From contig JAUMXJ010000023.1 of assembly GCA_030529205.1 (NCBI GenBank), positions 1-10,789 of the forward strand: a stretch of DNA of 10,789 nt, written 5' to 3'. The notes below the pieces were generated by a model that had not been told where the DNA came from, ran no database searches, and saw nothing but the letters and a program-made list of their open reading frames with translations. A program made the position numbers and the translations under genes. This document shows positions 1-6,753 of the stretch, one piece after another; position 1 is the stretch's first letter; the number at the start of each line of letters is the position of its first letter. This stretch comes from Bacillota bacterium (GTDB lineage: Bacteria; Bacillota; Clostridia; Peptostreptococcales; Acidaminobacteraceae).

Positions 1-761
1 TCCGGCTCGGGTTGCTTGAAAAAATCATCGATTACGACTGCAATTTCGGATGCACGTTCGGTGAGCACCTGGTGGGTGGCATTCGGATAGACGATCAGCG
101 CACTGTCCTCAATCAGCTTTTCCATTGTCCTGCCCATCCAAAGCGGGGTGGTGACATCCGCATCCCCCCAGATGAGCAAAGTCGGACAGGTGATTTTTGC
201 AAAATCCTTTTTCTGGTCGTGATTGACCGCAAAGTTCAGCGCCTCCTTCATGACCGGACTTGCATTTTTGTAATCGTCCGAGCTGCGCAGGTTTCGGTAT
301 GCGATATGCGGCCGCTTAAACGCACAGCCGATAATCGGAATCGCCGCCGATGCCTTCAGGACTTTGTAGCAAAACAGTCCGAACCGGTATTTCAACGAGC
401 GCTTCGGCTTAATCCCCGCCGCGGCGATCTGAACCAATTTTCGAAATGACCGGATTTTTCCCGCCAATCTTCCGCCGTATGAGTGCGTCACGCACAAAAG
501 TTGCGCTCGTTCCTCCGGCGTCAGCTTTTCGTTCAGAAAAGCGGTGACGAGGGCGGCATATTCTTCTACGGTCCAGGCTTTTGCGGGTTCGGGAGAATTT
601 CCGAATCCGGGCAAAGAAAGGGTGATGATTTTATACTCGTCGGGGAGCTGAGAGATAATCGGAGCAAAGGCATCCAAATTTCTTCCCCATCCGTGCAAAA
701 AGAGGAGAGGACGTCCTTCTCCCTCCATGCGAAACTCCAATTGGTTTAAGTCGTAATTCAT
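1..761 (-). CDS. Alpha/beta hydrolase (3' end outside window)
   Basis: The minus strand is open from ATG 761 to the window edge, giving 253 residues with no stop yet. The protein has the alpha/beta-hydrolase layout: the oxyanion strand LFLHGWG (20-26), the nucleophile elbow THSYGG (Ser94, with Thr where most relatives have Gly), the strand LLIWGDADVTTP with Asp202 as probable acid, and PNATHQ with His230. A Ser-Asp-His triad is therefore visible, and there is no signal peptide, so it is probably a cytoplasmic esterase- or lipase-like hydrolase. The substrate cannot be told. The start at 761 has no Shine-Dalgarno sequence, but TATAAT lies six bases upstream, as in a leaderless mRNA. ATG 728, which has GGAG before it, is an alternative, but it would remove the first beta strand (LNQLEFRMEGEGRP) that relatives usually keep. 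It is divergent from the 799 gene. Confidence 0.85.
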   Translation of the reverse strand, partial: MNYDLNQLEFRMEGEGRPLLFLHGWGRNLDAFAPIISQLPDEYKIITLSLPGFGNSPEPAKAWTVEEYAALVTAFLNEKLTPEERAQLLCVTHSYGGRLAGKIRSFRKLVQIAAAGIKPKRSLKYRFGLFCYKVLKASAAIPIIGCAFKRPHIAYRNLRSSDDYKNASPVMKEALNFAVNHDQKKDFAKITCPTLLIWGDADVTTPLWMGRTMEKLIEDSALIVYPNATHQVLTERASEIAVVIDDFFKQPEP

Positions 762-767
762 ATGGCA

Positions 768-776
768 ATTATATCA
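768..776 (-). promoter_or_regulatory. Extended -10 promoter element for the hydrolase gene
   Basis: On the minus strand the sequence reads TGATATAAT, a perfect extended -10 box, followed by six bases (TGCCAT) and then ATG 761. Transcription would be expected to start at about the A of the ATG, so the mRNA would be leaderless. No convincing -35 hexamer is seen, which fits an extended -10 promoter. This is inferred from sequence only. Confidence 0.55.
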
Positions 777-786
777 CAAAATATCA

Positions 787-792
787 TATAAT
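787..792 (+). promoter_or_regulatory. -10 box TATAAT for the glucosaminidase-rlmH transcript
   Basis: A perfect TATAAT lies six bases before GTG 799. There is no TG extension and only a weak -35. The box sits back to back with the minus-strand -10 element at 768-776, so the two polymerases would compete for the same DNA. The expected transcription start is at about 799, which would make the GTG the first codon of the RNA. Confidence 0.5.
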
Positions 793-798
793 ATGTAA

Positions 799-1443
799 GT
801 GGGGGTTAAGTTGAAAATAAAAGAATTGATGTCCGCCAAACTCCGCAGTCTCATGACAAATTACAATACGGCGCAGAACCGTTTTGATGAGATTTTGAGG
901 ACCAAAATGGGAGTCGGCGAGACGTCAAAAATAAAAGAGGCGCTGATGCATTATAAAAATACCAAGCGACCGCGCGGGGTCAACCGCGCCGATGTGACGA
1001 TGCCCGGCGGTGCAACGGCTGCCGATCTCGATCGCGTTTTCGCCGGCACATCGATGCAGGGATTGGGGGAGGCTTTTGTAAAAGCCGAGAAGAAAAGCGG
1101 GGTCAACGCCTGGTTTCTCGCCGCCGTCGCAACCTTGGAGTCCGGTTACGGAACCTCCGAAATCGCAAAGGATAAGAATAATCTGTTCGGTTTTTGCGCT
1201 TATGACGATTCCCCCTACAGCAGTGCGAAAAAATTCGCCACAAAGGAAAAGGGCATTGAATATGTTGCGGATTTTCTCTCCCGAGAATATCTCAGCGATG
1301 ACGGCGCTTACTTTAAAGGCCGCTCCGTAGATGCCGTCGGACAGACGTATGCCACGGACAAAGGATGGGCGGACAAGGTGTACGCTCTGATGGTTGAATT
1401 GTCGGAGAAAGCCGGCGCATCAGCAGGCTCGTCGTCCGAGTAA
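799..1443 (+). CDS. GH73-type glucosaminidase domain protein without signal peptide
   Basis: The protein has 214 residues from GTG 799. About 75 N-terminal residues are basic and helix-like. A glucosaminidase (GH73, lysozyme-like) domain follows: AFVKAEKKSGVNAWFLAAVATLESGYGTS, with Glu114 in the ATLESGYG block as the probable catalytic acid, then NNLFGFCAYDDSP and a conserved C-terminal helix. Such enzymes cut the N-acetylglucosamine linkages of peptidoglycan. No signal peptide or transmembrane segment is present, and the codon before 799 is an in-frame TAA, so none has been missed upstream. No wall-binding repeats are seen. The start could be GTG 799 (leaderless, six bases after TATAAT) or TTG 811, which has GGGGGT five bases before it. 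The gene ends in TAA, 15 bases before the rlmH-like gene, so the two are probably one transcript. Fold assignment is fairly sure; cellular role is unclear. Confidence 0.75.
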   Translation: MGVKLKIKELMSAKLRSLMTNYNTAQNRFDEILRTKMGVGETSKIKEALMHYKNTKRPRGVNRADVTMPGGATAADLDRVFAGTSMQGLGEAFVKAEKKSGVNAWFLAAVATLESGYGTSEIAKDKNNLFGFCAYDDSPYSSAKKFATKEKGIEYVADFLSREYLSDDGAYFKGRSVDAVGQTYATDKGWADKVYALMVELSEKAGASAGSSSE

Positions 1444-1458
1444 ATCGAGGAATCGCGT

Positions 1459-1869
1459 TTGAATCGATCGTCAAACAAGCGGGGGCGCGGAAGAAAGCTC
1501 ATAGCCGTGGGTAAGCTCAGCTCCGCAATGGAAAAAATATGCGCCGAGATGTCCGAAAAATCCGGCGTCGAAGTGATTGTGCTGCCGGATGAGCCGGACA
1601 AGGATGTGAAAAGCGCCTTGCGCAGAGAGAGCGACGCCATATTGGAGCGCATCGACGAAAAAGACTATGTCGTGCTCTTTGATCTTCACGGGAAGAAGAT
1701 GACCGAAGCGATTCGCAATCTCCCCGATCTCGTCTACGTAATCGGGGGGAGCAATGGCGTGGATGAACGCGTCAAGGCGAGGGCGAACGCAAAAATTTCG
1801 GTCTCCGGTCTCACATACCCCCATGGGCTGTTCCGCCTACTTTCACTGGAAATAATTCTTAACAAATAA
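1459..1869 (+). CDS. rlmH: RlmH-like 23S rRNA methyltransferase lacking the C-terminal tail
   Basis: RlmH methylates pseudouridine 1915 (E. coli numbering) in helix 69 of 23S rRNA and is a SPOUT-fold enzyme acting as a dimer. This 136-residue protein, starting at TTG 1459 after a GAGGA site, carries the family landmarks LIAVGKL (14-20), VLPDE (41-45), the SAM loop VIGGSNG (94-100) and LTYPHG (118-123). Two parts are missing compared with the usual length of about 159. The helix that normally reads Y-x-K-R-L-x-x-Y after GKL is shortened away. The C-terminal tail, normally EQ(I/V)YRAF...YHK, is replaced by EIILNK and a stop. A terminator starts 11 bases after the stop, so this is the true end and not a frameshift in an ongoing gene. 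The missing parts occur in the separate 2753-3151 protein. A basic N-terminal extension of about 12 residues is also unusual. Family is confident; activity alone is doubtful. Confidence 0.85.
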   Translation: MNRSSNKRGRGRKLIAVGKLSSAMEKICAEMSEKSGVEVIVLPDEPDKDVKSALRRESDAILERIDEKDYVVLFDLHGKKMTEAIRNLPDLVYVIGGSNGVDERVKARANAKISVSGLTYPHGLFRLLSLEIILNK

Positions 1870-1879
1870 TATGGATGCG

Positions 1880-1910
1880 AAAATACAGGATGTAGTGCCT
1901 GTATTTTTTT
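1880..1910 (+). terminator. Rho-independent terminator after the rlmH-like gene
   Basis: A perfect 9-bp stem (AAATACAGG at 1881-1889 with CCTGTATTT at 1898-1906), an 8-base loop and a run of seven T (1904-1910) lie 11 bases after the TAA of the rlmH-like gene. This closes the 799-1869 transcript and separates it from the regulator gene. Confidence 0.9.
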
Positions 1911-1990
1911 GGAAAATAACTTTTATTATTTTATATTTGTATGATTGCTTTTTCGTTGATTTAACAGGATTTGAAGAGGTGTTATGACTA

Positions 1991-2044
1991 CTCGGTATAT
2001 CGCCCCGGGTGCGAAGGGCTTTATGCTACGCTCTTTTTACCGAG
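1991..2044 (+). promoter_or_regulatory. Inverted repeat covering the ribosome binding site of the XRE gene
   Basis: CTCGGTA (1991-1997) and TACCGAG (2038-2044) are perfect 7-base inverted arms. The right arm contains most of the GAGGA ribosome binding site (2042-2046) of the regulator at 2051, so folding would hide it. The 40-base interior can form a smaller GCCC/GGGC hairpin. The left arm lies just after ATG 1984, which has its own GAAGAGG site, so ribosomes starting there would open the structure. Function is inferred only. Confidence 0.35.
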
Positions 2045-2050
2045 GAAATT

Positions 2051-2410
2051 ATGAACTTTGGCGAGAAACTCAAATCTTACAGAAAAAAGCACCGTCTTAC
2101 ACAAGAGGAGCTGGCTGCAAAATTACAAACTTCACAAAGTTCCATTCACCTGTACGAAGAAGGCAAGCGCAAACCGAGCACCGCGATGGTTGCGAGAACC
2201 GCGAGACTTTTGAATCTGAATGCATATGAGCTGGCAGCACTGGTAAGCGGTGCGGAATTTGTGAAAGATCCCGAATTTGATTACGGCGCTTCCCTTGATG
2301 TGGAGCATGCCGTTGAATTGATGTATAAATATTTAAACGAAGACGATCAATCTTTTGTTGTCCAAGTAATTTATGAACTGATTAGAAATAAGGGAATAAA
2401 AGACCATTAG
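2051..2410 (+). CDS. XRE-family helix-turn-helix transcriptional regulator
   Basis: The protein has 119 residues. Residues 4-58 form a Cro/C1-type HTH: FGEKLKSYRKKHRLTQEELA, then the turn and recognition helix TSQSSIHLYEEGKRKPS, and a closing helix ending LLNLNAYEL. The C-terminal part (80-119) is helical and acidic, probably for dimerisation, with no recognisable ligand or peptidase domain. It is probably a cytoplasmic DNA-binding repressor with unknown targets. ATG 2051 is chosen because GAGGA lies four bases upstream and because the HTH begins directly after it; a longer in-frame start at 2009 has no ribosome binding site. The gene follows the 1880-1910 terminator and has a leader of at least 70 bases that may fold over its ribosome binding site. 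The zinc-ribbon gene follows 41 bases later. Confidence 0.9.
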   Translation: MNFGEKLKSYRKKHRLTQEELAAKLQTSQSSIHLYEEGKRKPSTAMVARTARLLNLNAYELAALVSGAEFVKDPEFDYGASLDVEHAVELMYKYLNEDDQSFVVQVIYELIRNKGIKDH

Positions 2411-2451
2411 CGCGAGCTAAAATATAACTCTGAACGACGGGGGAGAAATGT

Positions 2452-2613
2452 ATGGAGTTTAAAAAGACGTCTGAAAATCCTTGCCGTGACGTGGTATGCA
2501 GATGCAGAATCTGTCACGGAGAATCGGACAAACTTCGCATTTTTAAAAACTCTCTGGTGTGCGAATCGTGTGTCGACTACATCAGGAATGACATGGTTTC
2601 GAAAGAGCTCTAG
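2452..2613 (+). CDS. Small zinc-ribbon protein (53 residues)
   Basis: The frame ATG 2452 to TAG 2611-2613 encodes 53 residues with two paired-cysteine knuckles, C18-R-I-C21 and C37-E-S-C40, separated by 15 residues. Further cysteines lie at positions 11 and 16. The pattern CRICHG...FKNSLVCESCVDYI resembles the zinc-binding domain at the N terminus of ClpX and related small ribbon proteins, so one zinc ion is expected. A strong GGGGAG site ends six bases before ATG 2452. ATG 2448 is rejected because it stops after four codons. The gene is in line with the XRE regulator 41 bases upstream, so the two may share a transcript. Function is unknown; a role as adaptor or nucleic-acid-binding partner is only a guess. 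Confidence 0.7.
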   Translation: MEFKKTSENPCRDVVCRCRICHGESDKLRIFKNSLVCESCVDYIRNDMVSKEL

Positions 2614-2671
2614 CTTTTGAGTCGTGTCCGAAAAGACTGCCGTGCGGAGGAAGTGCATCGCCTGCCGATCG

Positions 2672-2704
2672 TGCGATACGCGCTCCCGTTGCGATACGCT
2701 CCCG
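2672..2704 (+). repeat. Two-copy direct repeat in the intergenic gap
   Basis: TGCGATACGCGCTCCCG (2672-2688) is followed after one base by TGCGATACGCTCCCG (2690-2704), the same unit with two bases (GC) missing. It lies between the zinc-ribbon gene and the promoter of the second rlmH-like gene. The reverse complement contains CGGGAGCGC, which also occurs in the gap after prfB (7937-7945). Confidence 0.7.
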
Positions 2705-2737
2705 ATCCGCGCGTCCTGTACAAAATATTTTTTTTGC

Positions 2738-2746
2738 TGATATAAT
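2738..2746 (+). promoter_or_regulatory. Extended -10 promoter element for the second rlmH-like gene
   Basis: TGATATAAT is a perfect extended -10 box, identical over nine bases to the one in front of the hydrolase gene. Six bases (TTTTCT) separate it from ATG 2753, so transcription is expected to start at about the A of the ATG. No Shine-Dalgarno sequence precedes the ATG, which also points to a leaderless mRNA. A run of eight T lies just upstream. Confidence 0.6.
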
Positions 2747-2752
2747 TTTTCT

Positions 2753-3151
2753 ATGAGAATCCACTTCGATTTTAAGAAACACAAACATTCCAAATTCGAG
2801 ATTCTTTTGGATGATTACATGCAGAGGCTTACCGAATTCGCCAAGCTCGGTGCGGTCAGGCGGGATTGCCTGGATCTCCGTTTTGTCGCGACGGACAAGG
2901 AATACGGTAGAGACGATCCCGTTAAACGAATGTCGTCCGAGGACTGCGCCCGGACGATTCAGAGCGCACTGAATCGCGGACTCTCCGATATCAGAGTGCG
3001 GGTGGTTTCAAGTGTCGAGGAGAAAGCGCCGCACATCGAGTATATCCTGCTCGTCAATCAAGACATCAGCGAAGAACTTGCGGAAGTGCTGGCGGCGGAA
3101 CAGATTTACCGTGCGTTCATGATTCTGCACAATCGCAAGTATCACAAATAG
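2753..3151 (+). CDS. RlmH-like protein with intact tail but degenerate SAM site
   Basis: The protein has 132 residues. Its ends match RlmH: near the start, KFEILLDDYMQRLTEFAKL (14-32) aligns with the family's KY...EEYxKRLxxYAK helix, and the end AEQIYRAFMILHNRKYHK (115-132) is the family's tail (as I recall Bacillus RlmH, VEQIYRAFRINRGEPYHK). The middle also aligns (SSEDCARTIQSALNRGLSDIRV with SEELADTIDKL...K), but the SAM loop GGS(N/L)G is replaced by VSSVE and the TFPHQ loop by DISEE. A stretch of about 25 residues after the first helix is missing. It is therefore probably not a methyltransferase by itself. The sensible partner is the 1459-1869 protein, which has the loops and lacks this tail. 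Homology at the tail is clear; the heterodimer idea is inference. The promoter and start look leaderless. Confidence 0.75.
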   Translation: MRIHFDFKKHKHSKFEILLDDYMQRLTEFAKLGAVRRDCLDLRFVATDKEYGRDDPVKRMSSEDCARTIQSALNRGLSDIRVRVVSSVEEKAPHIEYILLVNQDISEELAEVLAAEQIYRAFMILHNRKYHK

Positions 3152-3155
3152 CGGC

Positions 3156-3241
3156 GTGCGAAAACGGCGTAGAAAGCGGCGCACTATAGAGCTGTGTACG
3201 AAAATAGTGATGCGCGAAAATGGCGGTGTGCAAAACGGCGG
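3156..3241 (+). repeat. Degenerate 16-base tandem repeat after the second rlmH-like gene
   Basis: Three adjacent units, GTGTACGAAAATAGTG (3194-3209), ATGCGCGAAAATGGCG (3210-3225) and GTGTGCAAAACGGCGG (3226-3241), share a GyG-GAAAA-GGCG pattern. A further related unit, GTGCGAAAACGGCG, lies at 3156-3169. The array ends in a small CGGCG/CGCCG hairpin (3236-3248). It is non-coding. The rest of the gap to 3387 holds only a probable promoter and the leader of the next gene. Confidence 0.55.
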
Positions 3242-3326
3242 CACGCCGACCCCGACATTTCGAACGGGTATCATTAAAATTCAAAGACATCATCAAAATA
3301 GTTCACCAACCGTTTGCAATGGATAG

Positions 3327-3332
3327 TATAAT
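3327..3332 (+). promoter_or_regulatory. Probable -10 box for the DUF5317-secA-prfB unit
   Basis: A perfect TATAAT in AT-rich DNA lies 55 bases before the DUF5317 start, leaving a leader of about 50 bases. No good -35 hexamer is seen at the usual spacing, so the call rests on the -10 box and position. Confidence 0.4.
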
Positions 3333-3387
3333 AAATAAATAGGCAATAAAAAACCGCATGCAACATCAGTCTAAGTGAGGAAGAAAT

Positions 3388-3984
3388 ATGTATCTTGAAG
3401 CGTTGGTTTTGGGATTGTTGATCGGCATACTGCGAAAGGGGAGAGTCGGACATTTTCTGTCTTATCCGTTTAAGTACAGGTACATGGCTCTGGCCGCTTT
3501 GTTTGTATTTGTGCTTCCCTACTTTCTCCAGGTCCTGAAAGTGCCGACGGCATACGAAGTGTTTCCCTTTATTTCCATGGTGATTTTGTCCCTTGTCGTG
3601 CTGCTCAACCACAAGACATTGGGCATGAAGATGTTGCTTGCCGGACTGCTTCTCAACCTCGTCATAATCGGGGTGAACGACTTTAAAATGCCGATTGACA
3701 CGGAGAAATTGGCGGCGACCGGAGAAGCGGGAGTCGTGTTCGTCAACTCTCTGGAGAGCGGAGAAATCCTCAATTACAGGCCTCTCACGAATGCGGCGGG
3801 GCTCTCGCAGCTTCTCGGAAAGGTGTTGGCATTGCCTTCGTGGTACCCGTTTGTCAGGATTCTGTCCGTTGGAGACATCCTGTCCTCAATCGGGGTGGTA
3901 TTGATTTTACAACAAACTATGATGACATACAGAAAGGGGGATATGCTGCACTTCACGTTCCGACCGGGCAGCAGAAGATATTAA
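3388..3984 (+). CDS. DUF5317-like integral membrane protein
   Basis: The protein has 198 residues. Hydrophobic segments lie at about 2-15, 32-50, 58-74, 78-96 and 158-176, so it is probably a five-pass membrane protein. The block [15 protein letters not shown] (90-104), the stretch of about 55 less hydrophobic residues after it, and the ending [17 protein letters not shown] match my memory of the DUF5317 family of Clostridia, where the block often reads N-G-G-x-M-P. No biochemical function is established for the family. ATG 3388 follows a good GAGGAAG site. The stop overlaps the secA start as TAATG (3982-3986), so translation of secA is probably coupled to this gene. A role in membrane or secretion biology is suggested by that coupling only. 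Confidence 0.7.
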   Translation: MYLEALVLGLLIGILRKGRVGHFLSYPFKYRYMALAALFVFVLPYFLQVLKVPTAYEVFPFISMVILSLVVLLNHKTLGMKMLLAGLLLNLVIIGVNDFKMPIDTEKLAATGEAGVVFVNSLESGEILNYRPLTNAAGLSQLLGKVLALPSWYPFVRILSVGDILSSIGVVLILQQTMMTYRKGDMLHFTFRPGSRRY

Positions 3985-6710
3985 TGGGTCTACTGAAATG
4001 GATATTCGGAGATATAAACAAGAAGGAGGTCGCAAAGCTCAGTAAACGGGCGGAAGCGATCGAGGCGCTCGAGTCCAAGTATCAGCAGATGAGCGACGCG
4101 GAGCTTAGAAGCCAGACGGACGTGCTCAAAGCGAGACTTGCGGGCGGCGAGGCGCTCGACGATATTTTGCCGGACGCCTTTGCGGTTGCGAGAGAAGCCT
4201 CCGTCCGCGTACTCGGGAAGCGTCCGTTCTTCTGTCAGCTGATCGGCGGTATGGTCGTGCATCAGGGGCGTATCGCGGAGATGAAGACCGGTGAAGGAAA
4301 GACGCTCGTCGCAACCATGCCGGCGTACCTCAACGCGCTCAGCGGAAAAGGGGTGCATATCATCACCGTCAACGATTACCTCGCGAAGCGTGACCGCGAT
4401 TGGATGGGAAAGATTTATGAATTTCTCGGGCTCAGCGTCGGCGTGATTGTAAACGGATTGGAGCCGGATCAGCGCAGGAAAGCGTATGCGGCCGATATCA
4501 CGTACGGAACGAACGCGCAATTCGGCTTCGACTATCTTCGCGACAATATGGCGGTGAGGACCACGGATCTCGTGCAGAGAGGACTGAACTACGCCATCGT
4601 GGACGAGGTCGACTCCATCCTGATCGACGAGGCGAGGACGCCGCTGATCATCTCCGGCGCGACCAATAAGACCACCGAGCTTTACAGATTGGCGGACAAC
4701 TTCGCCAAGACGCTCCATGCGGAGACCGATGTCAAAATCGACGAAAAGGCGAGGAGCGTCACGCTCACCGACGGTCTCCAGGTCGACAAATTCGGCATCG
4801 AGGAGGAGGGCAGCGCGCTGAAAAACGGCGTGAAGAAGGCGGAGAGCTATTTCGGCGTCGAAAACCTCAGCGATATGGCGAATATGGAGCTCAGTCACCA
4901 CATCAATCAGGCGATTATGGCGCGTTTCATGATGAAGCGCGATGTGGATTACATTGTCAAGGACGGAGAGGTCATCATCGTCGACCAGTTCACCGGCCGA
5001 CTCATGCACGGCAGAAGATACTCCAACGGTTTGCACCAGGCGATTGAGGCCAAGGAGAATATCAAGGTGCAGTCGGAAGACATGACCCTTGCGACCATTA
5101 CCATTCAGAACTATTTCCGTATGTACGATAAACTTTCCGGTATGACGGGTACCGCGAAGACCGAGGAAGAAGAGTTCCGCTCGATTTACGGCATGGACGT
5201 CGTCGTGATTCCGACCAATAAGCCGGTTGCGCGAATCGACAACAACGACCAGATTTACAGTACATTGGAGCTGAAGTTCAAGTACATCGTCAAGGAAATC
5301 AAGGCGTGCTACGAGAAGGGGCAGCCGGTACTCGTCGGTACGGTCAATATCGAGACCTCCGAGTTCATCGGAAAACTGCTCAAGCGGGAAGGCGTTCCGC
5401 ATGAAATCCTCAATGCGAAGCACCATGAGAGAGAGGCGGAAATCGTGGCGCAGGCGGGGCGGTTCGGAGCCGTCACCATTGCGACCAATATGGCGGGCCG
5501 CGGTACCGACATCATTCTCGGAGGAAATCCCGAGTTTATGGCGAAAAAAGAGATGCTCAAACGCGGATATGAGGACCATATCATCGCCTATGCCTCTTCC
5601 CCTTTCGAGTACGAGGATCCCGAAATCCGGGAAGCGAAGAAACTCTACGATGAAATATACAACAACTATAAAGCGGAAACCGACGAGGAAGCCGAAAAAG
5701 TCAGGGCGGCCGGCGGTCTTCACATCATCGGTACGGAGCGCCACGAGTCGAGGCGTATCGACAACCAGCTCAGAGGACGTTCCGGAAGACAGGGAGACCC
5801 GGGAAGTTCCCGCTTCTTTATCTCGTTAAAGGACGATTTGATGCGCATCTTCATTCCGGAGAGAATCGCCAAATTCACCGAGAAGCTGGGCGAGGATGCC
5901 ATGCCGATCGAGATGGGGATGATCACCAAGAACGTCGAAATGGTACAGCAGAGGGTGGAGGGCAGAAACTTCTCCATCAGAAAAAATGTCCTCGAATTCG
6001 ACGATGTCATCAACAAGCAGAGAGAGATTATATACGAACAGCGCAAGAAAGTATTGCACGGAGAAGATGTCAGAGCGAATGTCTTCTCCATGATTGAAAA
6101 AATCATCGATCGCAATGTCGCGATTTATACGGCGGGCTTCAAGTATCCCGAAGAATGGGAGCTGACTGAGCTCATGACGCAGCTCGTTCACGTGTTCGGG
6201 CCGGAGTTCCGGGTGGATTTCGGCAAGGTTGAAGATCTGGAAATCGAGACGCTGAAAGAAAAGCTGATGGCGGAAGTGACGGCGCTCTACGAATCCAAGG
6301 AGGCGTCCGTTTCGGAAGACACCGTGCGCGAACTCGAGCGCAATGTGCTCCTCGGAACCGTCGACAATTTGTGGATCGATCACATCACCGGAATGGATGA
6401 ACTCAGAAGAGGCATCAGCCTGCGTGCAATCGGACAGGAAGATCCGGTCATCGCGTACAAGCGGGAAGGATTTGACATGTTCGACGCCATGATTATGGAG
6501 ATTCAGGAAAAGACGGTGTCCACGCTCATGTCGATCAATGTCGAGAAGGACAAGGTCGAAAGAGAGAGTGTGATCAAGTCCAGCCGCGAATCGGGGCCGG
6601 TAACCGTCAAGACGAGATCGGCGAGCGACAAAGTCGGAAGAAACGATCTTTGCCCGTGCGGAAGCGGCAAGAAGTACAAGAAATGCTGCGGAAAGGATGT
6701 GGCGGAGTAG
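3984..6710 (+). CDS. secA: SecA preprotein translocase ATPase
   Basis: SecA drives preproteins through the SecYEG channel by ATP hydrolysis. The protein has 908 residues from ATG 3984 ([16 protein letters not shown], typical of Bacillota SecA), a usual length. Visible motifs are [24 protein letters not shown] with the Walker A at 100-108, VNDYLAKRD (129-137), [19 protein letters not shown] with the Walker B DEVD at 207-210, the substrate-crosslinking domain, [22 protein letters not shown], and the [13 protein letters not shown] helicase motif. It ends with a zinc-binding [13 protein letters not shown] tail, which in other SecA proteins binds SecB or ribosomes. Every residue expected for activity appears present. 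The start overlaps the stop of the DUF5317 gene and has only a weak AGAAG upstream, so translational coupling is likely. An upstream in-frame start would run far into the preceding gene and is rejected. prfB follows 43 bases later. It ends in TAG. Confidence 0.98.
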   Translation: MGLLKWIFGDINKKEVAKLSKRAEAIEALESKYQQMSDAELRSQTDVLKARLAGGEALDDILPDAFAVAREASVRVLGKRPFFCQLIGGMVVHQGRIAEMKTGEGKTLVATMPAYLNALSGKGVHIITVNDYLAKRDRDWMGKIYEFLGLSVGVIVNGLEPDQRRKAYAADITYGTNAQFGFDYLRDNMAVRTTDLVQRGLNYAIVDEVDSILIDEARTPLIISGATNKTTELYRLADNFAKTLHAETDVKIDEKARSVTLTDGLQVDKFGIEEEGSALKNGVKKAESYFGVENLSDMANMELSHHINQAIMARFMMKRDVDYIVKDGEVIIVDQFTGRLMHGRRYSNGLHQAIEAKENIKVQSEDMTLATITIQNYFRMYDKLSGMTGTAKTEEEEFRSIYGMDVVVIPTNKPVARIDNNDQIYSTLELKFKYIVKEIKACYEKGQPVLVGTVNIETSEFIGKLLKREGVPHEILNAKHHEREAEIVAQAGRFGAVTIATNMAGRGTDIILGGNPEFMAKKEMLKRGYEDHIIAYASSPFEYEDPEIREAKKLYDEIYNNYKAETDEEAEKVRAAGGLHIIGTERHESRRIDNQLRGRSGRQGDPGSSRFFISLKDDLMRIFIPERIAKFTEKLGEDAMPIEMGMITKNVEMVQQRVEGRNFSIRKNVLEFDDVINKQREIIYEQRKKVLHGEDVRANVFSMIEKIIDRNVAIYTAGFKYPEEWELTELMTQLVHVFGPEFRVDFGKVEDLEIETLKEKLMAEVTALYESKEASVSEDTVRELERNVLLGTVDNLWIDHITGMDELRRGISLRAIGQEDPVIAYKREGFDMFDAMIMEIQEKTVSTLMSINVEKDKVERESVIKSSRESGPVTVKTRSASDKVGRNDLCPCGSGKKYKKCCGKDVAE

Positions 6711-6753
6711 CGGCGGACAAATAAGCAGGACAATCAAGACAGCGGAGTATACT

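Noticed and set aside
1840..1910. A frameshift as the cause of the short first RlmH
   Set aside because: No other frame after 1850 encodes the EQxYRAF...YHK tail, and a strong terminator begins 11 bases after the stop, so the gene really ends there.
1984..2229. An 81-codon frame with a good ribosome binding site overlapping the XRE gene
   Set aside because: The protein shows no domain and most of it overlaps the clear HTH gene in another frame. Only its start region is kept, as a possible regulatory signal.
3990..5744. A 584-codon open frame on the minus strand opposite secA
   Set aside because: It lies wholly inside secA, has no recognisable domain or ribosome binding site, and its composition is the antisense of well-conserved SecA motifs.
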